Part shown: positions 43,458 through 43,464 of the stretch, piece by piece
Layout: every line of letters starts with the position of its first letter
How positions within the stretch are numbered: the stretch's first letter is position 1
Source of the DNA: Fragilaria crotonensis
Taxonomy: Eukaryota > Bacillariophyta > Fragilariophyceae > Fragilariales > Fragilariaceae
NCBI GenBank assembly: GCA_022925895.1
Contig: JAKSYS010000532.1
Span: 1-43,464 of the forward strand
Direction of reading: 5' to 3'
DNA length: 43,464 bases
The notes under the pieces: generated by a model
Database searches by the model: none
Seen by the model: the letters and a program-made list of their open reading frames with translations, nothing else
Told to the model about the DNA's origin: nothing
Program-made: the position numbers and the translations under genes

Positions 43458-43464
43458 CGTATAT

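Noticed and set aside
1-43464. A new defence or biosynthetic gene cluster
   Set aside because: The host genes are independent, widely spaced eukaryotic genes, and the rest is transposons and repeats; nothing supports a functional multi-gene system.

Overview
The window looks like nuclear DNA of a diatom, most likely a raphid pennate resembling Phaeodactylum. The evidence is short GT-AG introns of 54 to 87 bp, moderate GC, a eukaryotic gene set (type II NADH dehydrogenase, chitin synthase, exostosin-type glycosyltransferase), Ty1/copia elements resembling diatom CoDi elements, and intergenic DNA rich in GTAC/GGTACC words. The species is inferred; no rRNA or organelle gene is present to confirm it.

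Layout. 1-710 is a direct duplication of a roughly 320 bp sequence. 985-13939 is the host gene block: NDH-2 (minus, 2 exons), chitin synthase (minus, 2 exons), a small secreted or plastid-lumen-like protein (plus), a type I membrane protein with an acidic tail (minus, at least 2 exons) and a GT47 exostosin-like protein (minus, at least 2 exons). Spaces of 0.4 to 2.4 kb separate them. 14150-18000 is repeat-rich: a modular GTAC-rich family around a ~30 bp core motif, a 15-unit array of ~72 bp hairpin-forming repeats in which two spacer types alternate, a decayed unidentified gene, and a 31 bp repeat containing the bZIP/CRE palindrome TGACGTCA.

18134-35318 is a three-level nest of transposable elements. 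The outer, oldest level is a decayed minus-strand copia element (copia-B). Its left LTR is interrupted by a PIF/Harbinger DNA transposon (18215-29503) with matching terminal inverted repeats and a TAA target duplication; it carries a plus-strand DDE transposase and a convergent minus-strand Myb/SANT-like gene. Between those two genes sits a third element, copia-A (20366-27848), whose LTRs are identical except for one base in a G run.

One result concerns data quality. Copia-A looks very young by its LTRs, yet its gag-pol has about a dozen frameshifts. Nearly all of them, and two in the Harbinger transposase, are one-base length changes in homopolymers, whereas the large single-copy host genes read cleanly. 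This fits incompletely polished repeats in a long-read assembly at least as well as true decay.

35400-43464 has no intact gene. It holds a tandem array of ~120 bp units with inverted-repeat cores, scattered decayed coding fragments, a tRNA-like/SINE-like sequence, one strong 18 bp perfect-arm hairpin, and at the right edge an inverted member of the 14-15 kb repeat family.

The chitin synthase and GT47 protein are both polysaccharide-related and lie 7 kb apart, but nothing shows co-regulation. No convincing new multi-gene system was found. The most unusual structures are the dimeric hairpin satellite, the CRE-containing foldback and the nested transposons.
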